Source: an uncultured Candidatus Saccharibacteria bacterium (GTDB taxonomy: Bacteria; Patescibacteriota; Saccharimonadia; Saccharimonadales; Saccharimonadaceae). From it: DNA of 64,000 nucleotides. Position numbers and translations under genes: made by a program. The notes below the pieces were generated by a model, which searched no databases, was not told the origin of the DNA, and saw only the letters and a list, made by a program, of their open reading frames with translations. Positions within the stretch are counted from its first letter, which is position 1; each line of letters opens with the position of its first letter. Below are positions 1 to 7,952 of this stretch, one piece after another. Where the stretch lies: assembly GCA_946804195.1 (NCBI GenBank), contig CAMPEU010000001.1, positions 40,192 through 104,191 on the forward strand, given 5' to 3'.

Positions 1-826
1 CCAAGCCACCCGTACCGATAGCAATCTTTGCATGTGTAATATGGTATGCTCCCGCATCATCTAGCGTTGATGCATCACCAGACAGAAACGTTGTGACACG
101 ATCGATCCTATGTGGCGCAATCAAAATAAACAAGATCCCAGCAGCTACTAGAATACCCGCGATCAATAATCCCCATCTATATTTTAATCCGGCCATATAC
201 AGCATGACTGAGAGAAACGCCATCAGAGACACGCCTGTTCCCATGTCCTTTTGAATGACAATAACAAACAGCATAGCCAATCCCGCAACAACACCCAGTG
301 GAATCAGTGTCTGAGATTTGTCATTGATTAGTCCCTGCTTGGCCCGCATGCCCAGAAAACTCGCAGCAAAAATCAAGACGCCAAACTTTAAAAACTCGGC
401 AGGCTGCAGGCTACCAAATGGGCCAAGATCAAACCACCTACACGCACCCAATGAACACTGCGTAATAGCATCAACGTGCAAAATATTACCAAAAAATAAC
501 AAGGCAACACATGCAATAAAACCCGCGACCAAAATTTTGCCAGCATTGTTTAGTAATAATCTATACGGAACAAATGATGCGACAACAAAGGCAACCAGCG
601 CCAAAAACAAACTCATTGTCTGTTTGATAAAGAAATATGTTGAACCATAAAAATCGGTATCGTATGCATTATTCAATACATTCGCCCTCTGCGGTCCGAT
701 TGCATACATTACAACAAGGCCCAAGAGCATCAATAAGCCCATGTACAATGCAATTTGATAATCTGGTCGATGTCGTCGACCGACGGCGTCGTCAGAGCGC
801 TCTGCTAGACGCTGAGAACGGGTCAC
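1..826 (-). CDS. ftsW: FtsW/RodA-family SEDS peptidoglycan polymerase (partial, 3' end outside window)
   Basis: Reading the minus strand from a GTG at 826 gives about 275 codons without a stop, running off the left edge. After a basic N-terminus come hydrophobic segments typical of a SEDS protein: a first helix beginning around LYMGLLMLLG, the signature stretch LQPAEFLKFG around residue 140, and a conserved IQKDMGTG loop near residue 190. SEDS proteins polymerise lipid II glycan strands in the membrane with a cognate class B PBP, here probably the ftsI product two genes upstream. The GTG overlaps the mraY stop (GTGA, 4 nt), implying translational coupling. FtsW rather than RodA is inferred from the dcw context. 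Confidence 0.9.
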   Translation of the reverse strand, partial: MTRSQRLAERSDDAVGRRHRPDYQIALYMGLLMLLGLVVMYAIGPQRANVLNNAYDTDFYGSTYFFIKQTMSLFLALVAFVVASFVPYRLLLNNAGKILVAGFIACVALLFFGNILHVDAITQCSLGACRWFDLGPFGSLQPAEFLKFGVLIFAASFLGMRAKQGLINDKSQTLIPLGVVAGLAMLFVIVIQKDMGTGVSLMAFLSVMLYMAGLKYRWGLLIAGILVAAGILFILIAPHRIDRVTTFLSGDASTLDDAGAYHITHAKIAIGTGGL

Positions 827-1866
827 AAAATGTGACCCCCCGTCAATGCAAGAAGAATACCGGTAAATGCCGCACCGGCACCAAGTACCCAGAATCGCAT
901 TGTAACTTTTGTCTCGGGCCAACCAACAGCCTCTAGGTGATGGTGAATCGGTGCCGAAAGAAATATCCTTCGGTGGAAATATTTCTTGCTCAAAATCTGT
1001 AGCGAGCTAGAACCGGCCTCGATAACAAATACGATTCCGATAACTGGCAGTAGAAAGAAGGTATTGGTCATCATCGCAACGACGCCCAAGCTCGTACCTA
1101 ATGCGAAACTACCAACATCGCCCATAAAGAATCTAGCAGGATAAATATTGAACCACAGATACGCTAGTAATGCACCTAGAACCGTAAAGCAAAAACCAGC
1201 TAACAATTCATGTCCCTGCAATGTCGCAATAACACCAAACGCACCGTAGGCAATCGCAGATAAACCGCCAGCCAAGCCATCCAAGCCATCGCTTATATTA
1301 ACTGCGTTACCCATAGCAACAACAGCAAAGGCAAATAACGGTATCATCCACCACCCTATTACCCAATCACCCAAAAATGGTAAGTGAACCGCATCGTAAC
1401 CGAGTTTTACAGCAAAGTACCAGCCTAGCCCCGCCCCAAGTACCGTGATAGCCATAAACTTCACGCTTGTACGAAGACCGGCAGCTCCCCCGCCCCTACC
1501 CCGTACATTTATAATATCGTCTATTAGACCGACGAATCCACCACCGATGAGCGCAGCAAGTGGTAGCCATGTTTCAGCTCTGTCCATATTGAATGCTAGT
1601 GTCACACTCGCAACAGAAATCACCGTAATCATACCTGCCATTGTTGGAATATTACGCTCAAATTTTTCCTTATGAAGTTTCAAGAAAACTTTTAGCTTTT
1701 CACCATTTGTACTAGTTGTACGCTGGCGCTTCCAAAACTTATAACGATACGCGAAATATGTGTAGATAGGTGTCAGTAACATACCTAAAACAAATGCCGC
1801 AGCGCTTAGTAAAAGTATCATCGTGAGATCATCTGCCAATAGAGCTACAGTTGGTGTACTTGTCAT
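823..1866 (-). CDS. mraY: Phospho-N-acetylmuramoyl-pentapeptide transferase MraY
   Basis: This membrane enzyme transfers phospho-MurNAc-pentapeptide from UDP to undecaprenyl phosphate, making lipid I. The 347 residues are near the usual length and hold the family motifs: an Asp pair at D116-D117 in GLIDDI, the NISDGLDGLAGG active-site loop (N190, D193, D196), FFMGDVGS around 247-253 and the PIHHHLE histidine motif around 306-312. About ten transmembrane helices are evident. It starts with ATG 4 nt after ftsI ends and overlaps ftsW by 4 nt, so it sits inside one dcw operon. murF and murD, which often flank mraY, are absent here; murD lies at 41-42 kb. Confidence 0.97.
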   Translation of the reverse strand: MTSTPTVALLADDLTMILLLSAAAFVLGMLLTPIYTYFAYRYKFWKRQRTTSTNGEKLKVFLKLHKEKFERNIPTMAGMITVISVASVTLAFNMDRAETWLPLAALIGGGFVGLIDDIINVRGRGGGAAGLRTSVKFMAITVLGAGLGWYFAVKLGYDAVHLPFLGDWVIGWWMIPLFAFAVVAMGNAVNISDGLDGLAGGLSAIAYGAFGVIATLQGHELLAGFCFTVLGALLAYLWFNIYPARFFMGDVGSFALGTSLGVVAMMTNTFFLLPVIGIVFVIEAGSSSLQILSKKYFHRRIFLSAPIHHHLEAVGWPETKVTMRFWVLGAGAAFTGILLALTGGHIL

Positions 1867-1870
1867 GCAT

Positions 1871-3610
1871 TTAGCCTTTCGGTTGCAACTTTAAATAATC
1901 TATTAACCAGTTCGATATATCGGTAAAGATTGGCAATGCGTGCAGATTTCCCTGCAAATTTTGCCCCTTACCCGAAGCCTCTACCATTATGACATACCTT
2001 GGCTTGGAATTACCTCCATATCCCAAGTATGTCGCAATAGTCTCATCATCAATATATTTTCCGTTCCTAATAGTCTGCGAAGTACCCGTCTTGCCACCAA
2101 TATCATATCCAGGCGTATCATAATCAGCATAAAACGCCTGACGTGCTTTGCGAATCATTGTATGAATTGTTTTCGAAGTTTCTGGTTGGATAGTATTAGG
2201 ATACACTCGCTTCTGCTCGGCCTCTACGAACTCACCGCTGTCGGATACATTGCCCGCAATAATCGTTGGCTGATAATACGTACCTCCATTGACCAGCGAG
2301 CAAAAAGCCGAGGCAACCTGAAGCATCGTTAAATCCATACCCTGGCCAAACGTCATATTAGAATACCTTACTGCATTTCCCTCAACCTCAGTCGGTGGAA
2401 TAATAGTCCCCCGCTGCTCACCTGCCAATTCAATGCCCGTCAACTGACCAAACCGAAAACGATCATGGAAATAGTTATACATAGTATCGCGTGCGCCTCT
2501 GGTAATTCGGTTACCATCTCCCAGTCTCTGCGCTACGGTTACCATGCCGGTATTGAGCGAATAATTCAACGCGTGCTGCATTGTTATCACACCCGTCTCG
2601 CCCTTAAATGCATTCACAATTGTTCTATCCGCGACCTTTATGTAATCGAGGTTGTTATATGTTGATGTTGGCTTGATGACACCTTTGTCGATTCCAGTAG
2701 CAATTGTAAATGTTTTTATATCAGAGCCCGGTTCATAAGGGCTATTAATGACGTTATTGTTGAATACGGCCGCGTCTTTTACCTTGGTAAAATCCTTTGG
2801 GTTATATGTTGGAACATTTGCCATCGCCATAATATCACCGTTCTGAGGATCCATGATAATAACACTTCCGTTCTGTGCTCCTAGCTTTTTCAAACCTGAA
2901 GCAAGTGCCTTTTCGGCATACGCTTGAACATTGCGATCAATTGTTAGCACAATATTATCACCATTTTTTGCCGGCTTGTTTACATTCTTGTCACCGATTG
3001 TCAAAGGTACGCCACTAACATCCGTCACGGACTCCAATAGCCCATCATGCCCAACCAGCCGCTCGTTGAGCGCCTCCTCTACTCCATACTGTCCCGTTCC
3101 CCCATCGTTTACAAAACCAAGAGTTTGCGCAGCCAGGCCACCTTCTGGATAGATACGTTGTGCTACTTCCTGAAAGCCTATTCCCAATAAGCTCTCTTTC
3201 TTGATCAACTCTGCCTGTTTTCTTGTCAATTTTGTACCAAGTATTTGATAGCGTGTATCCTTACGTGCCAATAAATCTTCTGTTTTCGGTCTCAAATTCC
3301 CGCCAGCAACTTCTCGAATCACCTTCAAGGCTTTAGTGGAATCAGTCACCATTACAGGATCAGCAAACAGGGTGTACACTGTTTGGTTCATGACTAGGGG
3401 AACCAAGTTACCACTATCATAGGCGTATATTTCACCTCGTTTTGCAGGAATGATCAGAGGTCTAATTTGTTCGGCCTCTGCCTGACGAACATATTCATCG
3501 TGCTGTATGATCTGCAAATAGAATAACCTAGCGATAAATATCGCAATTACCAACAGAAGAAGTCCGGCAAGTATGCGCGAGCGACTACCTTTTTGAAGCG
3601 ACAGCTCCAT
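1871..3610 (-). CDS. ftsI: Division-type class B penicillin-binding protein (PBP2/FtsI family)
   Basis: Septal peptidoglycan transpeptidase. The 579 residues contain a short cytoplasmic N-terminus, one membrane anchor at about 13-33, a PBP dimerisation domain, and a transpeptidase domain with all three catalytic motifs: SxxK at S296-K299 (in EPGSDIK), SxN at S351-N353 and KTG at K507-G509. The C-terminus ends soon after the catalytic domain, with no PASTA repeats. It follows the FtsL-like gene by 7 nt and precedes mraY by 4 nt, matching the usual dcw order. Its partner SEDS polymerase would be the ftsW product encoded downstream. Confidence 0.95.
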   Translation of the reverse strand: MELSLQKGSRSRILAGLLLLVIAIFIARLFYLQIIQHDEYVRQAEAEQIRPLIIPAKRGEIYAYDSGNLVPLVMNQTVYTLFADPVMVTDSTKALKVIREVAGGNLRPKTEDLLARKDTRYQILGTKLTRKQAELIKKESLLGIGFQEVAQRIYPEGGLAAQTLGFVNDGGTGQYGVEEALNERLVGHDGLLESVTDVSGVPLTIGDKNVNKPAKNGDNIVLTIDRNVQAYAEKALASGLKKLGAQNGSVIIMDPQNGDIMAMANVPTYNPKDFTKVKDAAVFNNNVINSPYEPGSDIKTFTIATGIDKGVIKPTSTYNNLDYIKVADRTIVNAFKGETGVITMQHALNYSLNTGMVTVAQRLGDGNRITRGARDTMYNYFHDRFRFGQLTGIELAGEQRGTIIPPTEVEGNAVRYSNMTFGQGMDLTMLQVASAFCSLVNGGTYYQPTIIAGNVSDSGEFVEAEQKRVYPNTIQPETSKTIHTMIRKARQAFYADYDTPGYDIGGKTGTSQTIRNGKYIDDETIATYLGYGGNSKPRYVIMVEASGKGQNLQGNLHALPIFTDISNWLIDYLKLQPKG

Positions 3611-3617
3611 TAATGCC

Positions 3618-3965
3618 CTATCTTACGTATGCGGTTGATACCGGCTTTGTCGTTACTTTCGCAACGTCGCTACTACGAACGGTATCCAAGGCCGTCAAGC
3701 GTGCGTTTTCAATCTCTAAATCAGTCTTTTTTGTCTCAAGTGCGGCAATTTGATTGTCAATTTTTTGAGCTTCATAATCATATGCAGTGGCGCGTGTTGC
3801 TTGCGTGAGATAGACGAGTCCCAATACGGTAACCATCAGGGCTACTAATACGGTGTGAGTTACTGGACCAAGTTTGACATTCGAGACAAATGAAACGGTA
3901 TTCTGATTTCTATTCCAGGCGGACTGGCGGCGGCTGTAGAACTGTTGTGCGGTGTGATATGACAT
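3618..3965 (-). CDS. ftsL: FtsL/DivIC-like septum protein
   Basis: A 115-residue bitopic protein: a polar N-terminus of about 35 residues, one transmembrane helix around 36-54 (THTVLVALMVTVLGLVYL) and a short extracytoplasmic coiled coil with heptad pattern (IDNQIAALETKKTDLEIENARL). That is the FtsL/DivIC architecture, and its position between rsmH and ftsI is the canonical place for ftsL. Sequence conservation in this family is poor, so the call rests on architecture and synteny. The ATG at 3965 has only a weak purine stretch upstream; the 216-nt spacer back to rsmH carries a strong hairpin and a candidate 22-codon ORF. Confidence 0.85.
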   Translation of the reverse strand: MSYHTAQQFYSRRQSAWNRNQNTVSFVSNVKLGPVTHTVLVALMVTVLGLVYLTQATRATAYDYEAQKIDNQIAALETKKTDLEIENARLTALDTVRSSDVAKVTTKPVSTAYVR

Positions 3966-4032
3966 GTGGTGGGTCTCTTTTATGTTTGTTTTACTTGCTT
4001 ACGTAGCAGATTCAGTATCTATGCATCGGCTA

Positions 4033-4077
4033 CGCAAGCCGACGAGCGTTCCTCGTGGAACAACTCGTCCTCTTGCG
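4033..4077 (-). other. Strong hairpin in the rsmH-ftsL spacer
   Basis: Three consecutive perfect helices fold around one tetraloop. CGCAAG (4033-4038) pairs with CTTGCG (4072-4077), GACGAG (4041-4046) with CTCGTC (4064-4069), and GTTCC (4048-4052) with GGAAC (4057-4061), giving 17 base pairs separated by small internal loops. No T-run follows on either strand, so it does not look like a simple intrinsic terminator. It may be an RNA processing site, an attenuator element or a transcript stabiliser upstream of ftsL. Confidence 0.5.
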
Positions 4078-4086
4078 CTAGGCTTT

Positions 4087-4155
4087 CTAGTGCTTGACGC
4101 GTACGGTGACTTTTGTGTCAACCGACTCGTTCCTTACTGGTATATGGATAGGCAT
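4087..4155 (-). CDS. Candidate 22-residue leader-like peptide between rsmH and ftsL
   Basis: An ATG at 4155 opens a 22-codon frame ending in TAG at 4087. It is preceded by a very purine-rich Shine-Dalgarno run (AGGAGGGAGG, 4165-4174), with GGAGG 9 nt from the ATG, the best-spaced ribosome-binding site in the dcw cluster. The peptide is polar and basic and has no recognisable domain. It starts 27 nt after the rsmH stop and ends 10 nt before the hairpin at 4033-4077. Either a small protein or a leader peptide controlling ftsL expression is possible; a chance ORF cannot be excluded. Confidence 0.3.
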   Translation of the reverse strand: MPIHIPVRNESVDTKVTVRVKH

Positions 4156-4181
4156 GTGGTGATGCCTCCCTCCTGTTTATT

Positions 4182-5078
4182 TTAAATTTTCACTGCGGCG
4201 CGCAATTTTGCACTGCGTGCACGCGGGTTGTGAACATCATATATTGCTCCATCGATCGGCTTTTTGGTTAGGATTCGTAGCTCTGCCTCATATCCCGAAT
4301 TGGCTTGTTCAGTAAAATACTGCTTTACAAGGCGATCTTCGAGACTGTGAAAACTAATAACCCCCAACCTACCCCCATCTTTTAAGAGGCGTGGCAGTAA
4401 CGGTAACACTTGCTCGATCTGTTCGAGCTCACGATTTACCGCAATACGGAGCGCTTGAAAGGTGCGAGTTGCTGGATGAGTTTTCTTCCAGCCACTATGG
4501 ACAGTTTGCTTGATCAGTTCTGCGAGTTCATCAGTTGTATTGAGCGGTCTAGATCTGACAATTGCATCTGCTATGCGTTTTGCTTTGCCAGCTGGCTCTT
4601 CGCCATAGTCACGGATTATGCGCGTAATGTCTCGTACCGACGCGGTATTGACTAACTTTTTTGCCGTCAATTCCTGGCGCCGATCCATACGCATATCTAG
4701 TGGACCGCCGTTTTTAAATGAAAACCCTCGTTCGCCCTGATCGAGCTGTGGTGATGACACCCCCAAGTCAATTAAGACGATATCAAATTGTTTGCCCTGT
4801 TCTATTAATGCCTTGGTGGCACTGACAAAATCAGTATGCATCAAATTGACGCCATTTTCAGAAAACCGAGACAATTTACCAATGGCATAATCGTCGCGAT
4901 CAACTAATGTAGCACTCGTCTGCGCGTCTGTTTTTTCCAGAAAAGCTGCTGCATGCCCGCCATAACCAGCAGTCAAGTCGAGATAACTCTCGCCCTTTTG
5001 CGGATCTAGCAAATCAAGCGTCGCCCCTAGTAATACAGGTTCGTGCAAATCATGTGGTGGATGTGCTTTAATACTCAT
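4182..5078 (-). CDS. rsmH: 16S rRNA (cytosine(1402)-N4)-methyltransferase RsmH
   Basis: A SAM-dependent methyltransferase of 298 residues that modifies C1402 of 16S rRNA in the ribosomal decoding centre. Family motifs are present: HEPVLLG near the start, the SAM-binding DLTAGYGGHA around 34-43, DLGVSSPQLD and RGFSF in the middle, and ISFHSLEDRLVKQYF towards the C-terminus. The gene is second in the dcw operon after mraZ, as in most bacteria, but a spacer of about 300 nt separates it from mraZ. An AGAGG lies immediately before the ATG, closer than an ideal ribosome-binding site. Confidence 0.97.
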   Translation of the reverse strand: MSIKAHPPHDLHEPVLLGATLDLLDPQKGESYLDLTAGYGGHAAAFLEKTDAQTSATLVDRDDYAIGKLSRFSENGVNLMHTDFVSATKALIEQGKQFDIVLIDLGVSSPQLDQGERGFSFKNGGPLDMRMDRRQELTAKKLVNTASVRDITRIIRDYGEEPAGKAKRIADAIVRSRPLNTTDELAELIKQTVHSGWKKTHPATRTFQALRIAVNRELEQIEQVLPLLPRLLKDGGRLGVISFHSLEDRLVKQYFTEQANSGYEAELRILTKKPIDGAIYDVHNPRARSAKLRAAVKI

Positions 5079-5082
5079 ACCT

Positions 5083-5376
5083 CTATTCTACAACAGAGGA
5101 TTCGAGATCACCCAACCGATAACAGCGCTTTTTGTTTTTGAACATGTTTGTTTTTGTATAAGTTATCGATACCGATGCGTCACTATGTAACTCATATATG
5201 GTATCAATTGAGAGACTTATGTGTTGTGAGGTGGAGTTTTTTTTGGGAGGTGTGTTTTGAGGAAGGTGCTGTGGATCTTTTTTCACTAATGTGGTTCCCA
5301 CGGTTTTCCACGCACTGTTACCAGATGGTTAATCTCGAGAGTTTCAAATTGTCAAAGAACTGGCCAAAAACCGTTC
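5083..5376 (-). other. mraZ-rsmH spacer without a confident gene
   Basis: This stretch of about 290 nt interrupts what is normally a tight gene junction. Just after the mraZ stop, an imperfect stem (AAGAAC.GG with CC.GTTCTT) is followed by TTTG and could attenuate. A TTGACA hexamer at 5350-5355 (minus) could be a -35 element, but no good -10 box lies 17 nt downstream. A 72-codon GTG-started frame (5083-5301, minus) has no Shine-Dalgarno site and a low-complexity polar product; I do not accept it as a gene. Confidence 0.4.
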
Positions 5377-5748
5377 TTAGTCCGCAATATCAGGTTGCAT
5401 GATACGCCAGTAGCTACCAGCGCGAACCGCCACGATATCGCGTTTAATCCCAGCAAAATCAAGCAAATGCTTTTCGATCGAGACCCTGCCCTGCTTGATA
5501 TCAAGCGAAGCACTGGTCTTGCCGCGACGAAATCTGACATTTACATCAGCAATCCGTTCATCGAGAACATTACCTGTTAGCTCTGGTTCGACATCATTGT
5601 CCCACGTTGATTGTGGGTACATATGAAGATACGGACCAAACCCGCGAGTCAGCACAACGCCGCTAGAGAATTCTTCACGCAATTCGACAGGAATCGTCAA
5701 CCGACGCTTGTCGTCGAGTTTGCGTTCAAAATAATCTACGCTTGACAC
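5377..5748 (-). CDS. mraZ: Transcriptional regulator MraZ
   Basis: A 123-residue protein with two SpoVT/AbrB-like half domains. The first carries DDKRRLTIPVELRE at about 12-25, the second IKQGRVSIEKHLLDFAG near residues 83-99. MraZ is an oligomeric DNA-binding protein that controls its own dcw operon. The GTG start at 5748 follows AGAGG by 7 nt. Direct repeats of a GTGGG-type box with 10-bp period sit over the promoter about 75-100 nt upstream, the arrangement expected for autoregulation. It is the first gene of the cluster. Confidence 0.96.
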   Translation of the reverse strand: MSSVDYFERKLDDKRRLTIPVELREEFSSGVVLTRGFGPYLHMYPQSTWDNDVEPELTGNVLDERIADVNVRFRRGKTSASLDIKQGRVSIEKHLLDFAGIKRDIVAVRAGSYWRIMQPDIAD

Positions 5749-5817
5749 TTGCTTACCTCTGGGTGGAGTTATGTTAATTTTTAAATTGTGGTTTTTGTGT
5801 TTGTTGCCACTGGTTAC

Positions 5818-5850
5818 ATCATACTACCCACAACTACCCACTACAACCCC
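5818..5850 (-). promoter_or_regulatory. dcw operon promoter embedded in MraZ boxes
   Basis: On the minus strand TTGTAG (5841-5846) and TATGAT (5818-5823) are separated by exactly 17 bp. The spacer and flanks consist of three tandem 10-bp repeats of the form TGGGTAGTTG (5822-5852; the outermost copy is GGGGGTTGTA), matching the known MraZ operator pattern of TGGG-type boxes with 10-bp phasing. Binding would cover both promoter elements, so repression by MraZ is the natural inference. Confidence 0.8.
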
Positions 5851-5926
5851 CAACTTTGCTTTTTTCTTTAGAATATATTATTTTATCCACACAACTGTGG
5901 AAAACTAATCTTTGAACATTATATAT

Positions 5927-5947
5927 AGGGCCGCGTCAAGCGGCCCT
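5927..5947 (-). terminator. Hairpin downstream of the small membrane protein gene
   Basis: AGGGCCGC and GCGGCCCT form a perfect 8-bp stem around a GTCAA loop. It lies 26 nt after the stop of the 66-residue gene at 5973-6173 and upstream of the dcw promoter. The minus-strand continuation is AT-rich (TATATATAATG) but not a clean T-run, so termination is probable rather than certain. Confidence 0.55.
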
Positions 5948-5972
5948 ACACAAGATGTTATTTTTTCTAACT

Positions 5973-6173
5973 TTATCTAGTAAATAAAAAGCTCTTTACC
6001 TGTGCATCGTACATGTCGGTCGTCTGTAACGTCACCCACCCTATTAATACGAATAAGTTAATGAGTAACGATACTATCAAAAGCGCCGCCATAAAATCAA
6101 GATGCGTTTGATGAAAGCTTCGTAAAAGTTTTTTTGATTTTTTTACTTGTTTGCCCACTTTGTTTTTTGTCAT
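5973..6173 (-). CDS. Small single-pass membrane protein, unknown function
   Basis: A 66-residue protein with a lysine-rich cytoplasmic N-terminus (about 17 residues) and one strongly hydrophobic helix at about 28-50 (MAALLIVSLLINLFVLIGWVTL); a short polar tail follows. I do not recognise a family. It lies 21 nt downstream of a HAD hydrolase gene on the same strand and is followed by a stable hairpin, which supports it being a transcribed gene at the end of the yvcK unit. The composition resembles small division or secretion accessory peptides, but nothing specific supports such a role. Confidence 0.6.
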   Translation of the reverse strand: MTKNKVGKQVKKSKKLLRSFHQTHLDFMAALLIVSLLINLFVLIGWVTLQTTDMYDAQVKSFLFTR

Positions 6174-6194
6174 AATAAAGTTTTATCATACCGC

Positions 6195-6893
6195 TCACGC
6201 TTTGTCTATATCACCCAAACGACGAAGAGCGTCGTGAAGGTTGGATAATCGCTCGACATTGTCTGGCGTATCCCCCTGCTGAGACAAAAGTTCATGCCCC
6301 GCATCAAGGACCCAAAAACCCCGCGATGGACTAGGCGGAAAATGGCTAAAGCTCACGGCCTTGTCATCAAACATAACAATACTATCAGCCGATCCTCCCC
6401 CTAACTCGCTCGGGATCTGAAAAACACCATCCGTATCGAGCCATGTTGAAATCAACTTACCTTTTTCCTTTTTATCCATAATAATGTGCGGTATGTGCTT
6501 AAAGCCCGCAGCCGACAACTTCAGCTTTTGCCACAAGACGTCACCATATGTCAAAATACCGTACGACTTGTCATTCGTATCCAACCACTCCAGCAGTTCA
6601 TTTGCGCCTGGAAGCAAGTAGTTCAACGATCGAGACTCGTGAATAAATAGCTTTTCCATTGCCTCCCAATCATCAATACGATTCTCTGAACTAAGGTGGT
6701 CTCGCACATATGTTGCGAGCAAGAATGTATCGCCACGCTGTTTTACCTCTGAATCGACCTTTTCTATTCGTTCTTTTGGTATATGAAAGTATTTATCCGC
6801 AATTTCAATGAATATCTCGATTAACTTGTCCGAATCGGCCAAAGTGCGATCAAAATCGACTATGTAAAAACTAGTGTCTTTGGCCATACTCAT
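6195..6893 (-). CDS. HAD-superfamily hydrolase
   Basis: A 232-residue haloacid dehalogenase-like phosphatase. Motif I is DFDRTLAD near residue 13 (nucleophile and acid/base Asp both present); motif II is the Thr in GILTYGD; a candidate motif III lysine lies in KKEKGKLIS; motif IV is IVMFDDKAVS. An alpha-helical cap follows motif I, as in subfamily I enzymes. The substrate cannot be told from sequence. The start overlaps the end of yvcK by 23 nt, so the two are cotranscribed and probably translationally coupled. ATG codons at 6893 and 6887 are both possible starts. Confidence 0.8.
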   Translation of the reverse strand: MSMAKDTSFYIVDFDRTLADSDKLIEIFIEIADKYFHIPKERIEKVDSEVKQRGDTFLLATYVRDHLSSENRIDDWEAMEKLFIHESRSLNYLLPGANELLEWLDTNDKSYGILTYGDVLWQKLKLSAAGFKHIPHIIMDKKEKGKLISTWLDTDGVFQIPSELGGGSADSIVMFDDKAVSFSHFPPSPSRGFWVLDAGHELLSQQGDTPDNVERLSNLHDALRRLGDIDKA

Positions 6894-7911
6894 GCTCGAA
6901 AATGTCGATTATTGCCCTTGCAGCAGCGTCTGGATCGTGACGAATCAGAGACCTTTTCGCCACCGGTAATGCTTCACTCCCCTCGGCTCCATTGGCCATT
7001 GCTCCCAAGAAATTACCACCGACTGCGTGATAATGCTGCTTGTCCATTGTATCTTCGTCAATCTCTACCACATATGCATTTTCTTTTTCACGATACGCTT
7101 CAGCCAAAACGGATGTCGGTTTTTGTTCGTTATACAATACATAGTCCAGGATAGGCGCAGCAGCAAATCTTTCAATTTCAGCGGCATGATCACTCACAGT
7201 AAAGCCTTCCGTCTGACCGCGTTTTGTTACGAGATTAGATACGTATACCACTACAGCAGAAGTTGACTGAAGTGCCTGATTGATTTCATCAATAATTAGC
7301 AAAGGCCCTAGCGACGTATACAAATCGCCAGGGGCGATGACAACAATATCCGCATCATTGATCGCACGGATTGCCAATGGATTCGCTTTTGCAACTGGCA
7401 CAAGTGATAGCTGAGCCGTTCGGGGATCTTTTTTGAAATAATGTTCATCAATAACACGTTCACCGTGAAGTGTTAACTTCTCGTCATTAGGCCACTCCAT
7501 ACGTAATCGCACATCATCTAGCGTTGCCGGTATCACCATTCCTTTGATGTTTAATATCTCTGATGCTGTTTCTACTGCTTCACCAAAACTTCCCGATACT
7601 TTTTCAAGCGCGCTAAGCAACAGATTACCAAATGCGTGACCATTAAAGGTTCCCTCTGTAAACCGATAATTAAATAAATCACGTACCTTTGGGGATTCGC
7701 TAAGAGCAACGAGACATTGTCGAACATCACCTGGTGGCAAAGCACCGAGTTCATCACGTAAAACTCCCGTACTTCCTCCGTCGTCAGCCATATTTACAAG
7801 AGCGGCGATTTTGCTGGTGTGGTCTTTGAGTGCACTGAGTAAGGTAAAACTACCAGTTCCCCCACCGATAACAGCAATCTTTGGCTCTCTTGGAGCAGAT
7901 CCTTCATTCAT
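6871..7911 (-). CDS. yvcK: YvcK/CofD-like protein (gluconeogenesis factor family)
   Basis: A Rossmann-like protein of 346 residues in the UPF0052/CofD-like family. It has the nucleotide-binding IAVIGGGTGSFTLL near the N-terminus, the hallmark DDGGSTGVLRDE and LPPGDVRQCL segment around 43-67, and GDLYTSLGPLLI near 200. YvcK homologues bind UDP-sugars and influence cell-wall synthesis and carbon use in Firmicutes and Actinobacteria; they do not make F420 although they resemble CofD. rapZ and whiA, its common neighbours, are not adjacent. The ATG is 7 nt after a TATACT -10 box, implying a leaderless mRNA from a divergent promoter. Confidence 0.92.
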   Translation of the reverse strand: MNEGSAPREPKIAVIGGGTGSFTLLSALKDHTSKIAALVNMADDGGSTGVLRDELGALPPGDVRQCLVALSESPKVRDLFNYRFTEGTFNGHAFGNLLLSALEKVSGSFGEAVETASEILNIKGMVIPATLDDVRLRMEWPNDEKLTLHGERVIDEHYFKKDPRTAQLSLVPVAKANPLAIRAINDADIVVIAPGDLYTSLGPLLIIDEINQALQSTSAVVVYVSNLVTKRGQTEGFTVSDHAAEIERFAAAPILDYVLYNEQKPTSVLAEAYREKENAYVVEIDEDTMDKQHYHAVGGNFLGAMANGAEGSEALPVAKRSLIRHDPDAAARAIIDIFEHEYGQRH

Positions 7912-7918
7912 TTATTAC

Positions 7919-7945
7919 AGTATACCACCCGTCAATTGGTATACT
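7919..7945. promoter_or_regulatory. Symmetric divergent promoter of yvcK and the LssY-domain gene
   Basis: An inverted repeat, AGTATACC (7919-7926) and GGTATACT (7938-7945), places a TATACT -10 box on each strand. The minus-strand box ends 7 nt before the yvcK ATG and the plus-strand box ends 7 nt before the ATG at 7953. No Shine-Dalgarno site can fit, so both transcripts are probably leaderless. Confidence 0.65.
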
Positions 7946-7952
7946 AAGTGTA

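Noticed and set aside
5083-5301. 72-codon frame between mraZ and rsmH
   Set aside because: GTG start without Shine-Dalgarno site or promoter at the right distance, low-complexity product, no recognisable domain.
5883-5903. TTATCCACA next to an inverted TGTGGAAAA, resembling a pair of DnaA boxes
   Set aside because: Only one perfect box, no cluster, no dnaA or dnaN nearby and no GC-skew evidence available; not enough for an origin or a DnaA-regulated site.
6871-7911. CofD-like gene plus CofE-like gene as evidence of F420 biosynthesis
   Set aside because: The 6871-7911 product has YvcK hallmarks (DDGGSTG, LPPGDVRQ) and no CofC, CofGH or FbiC gene is visible; an F420 pathway is not supported.
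7881-7952. Longer N-terminus for the LssY-domain protein
   Set aside because: It would run through the divergent promoter and the yvcK start; the ATG at 7953 begins a hydrophobic helix and sits at the usual distance from a -10 box.
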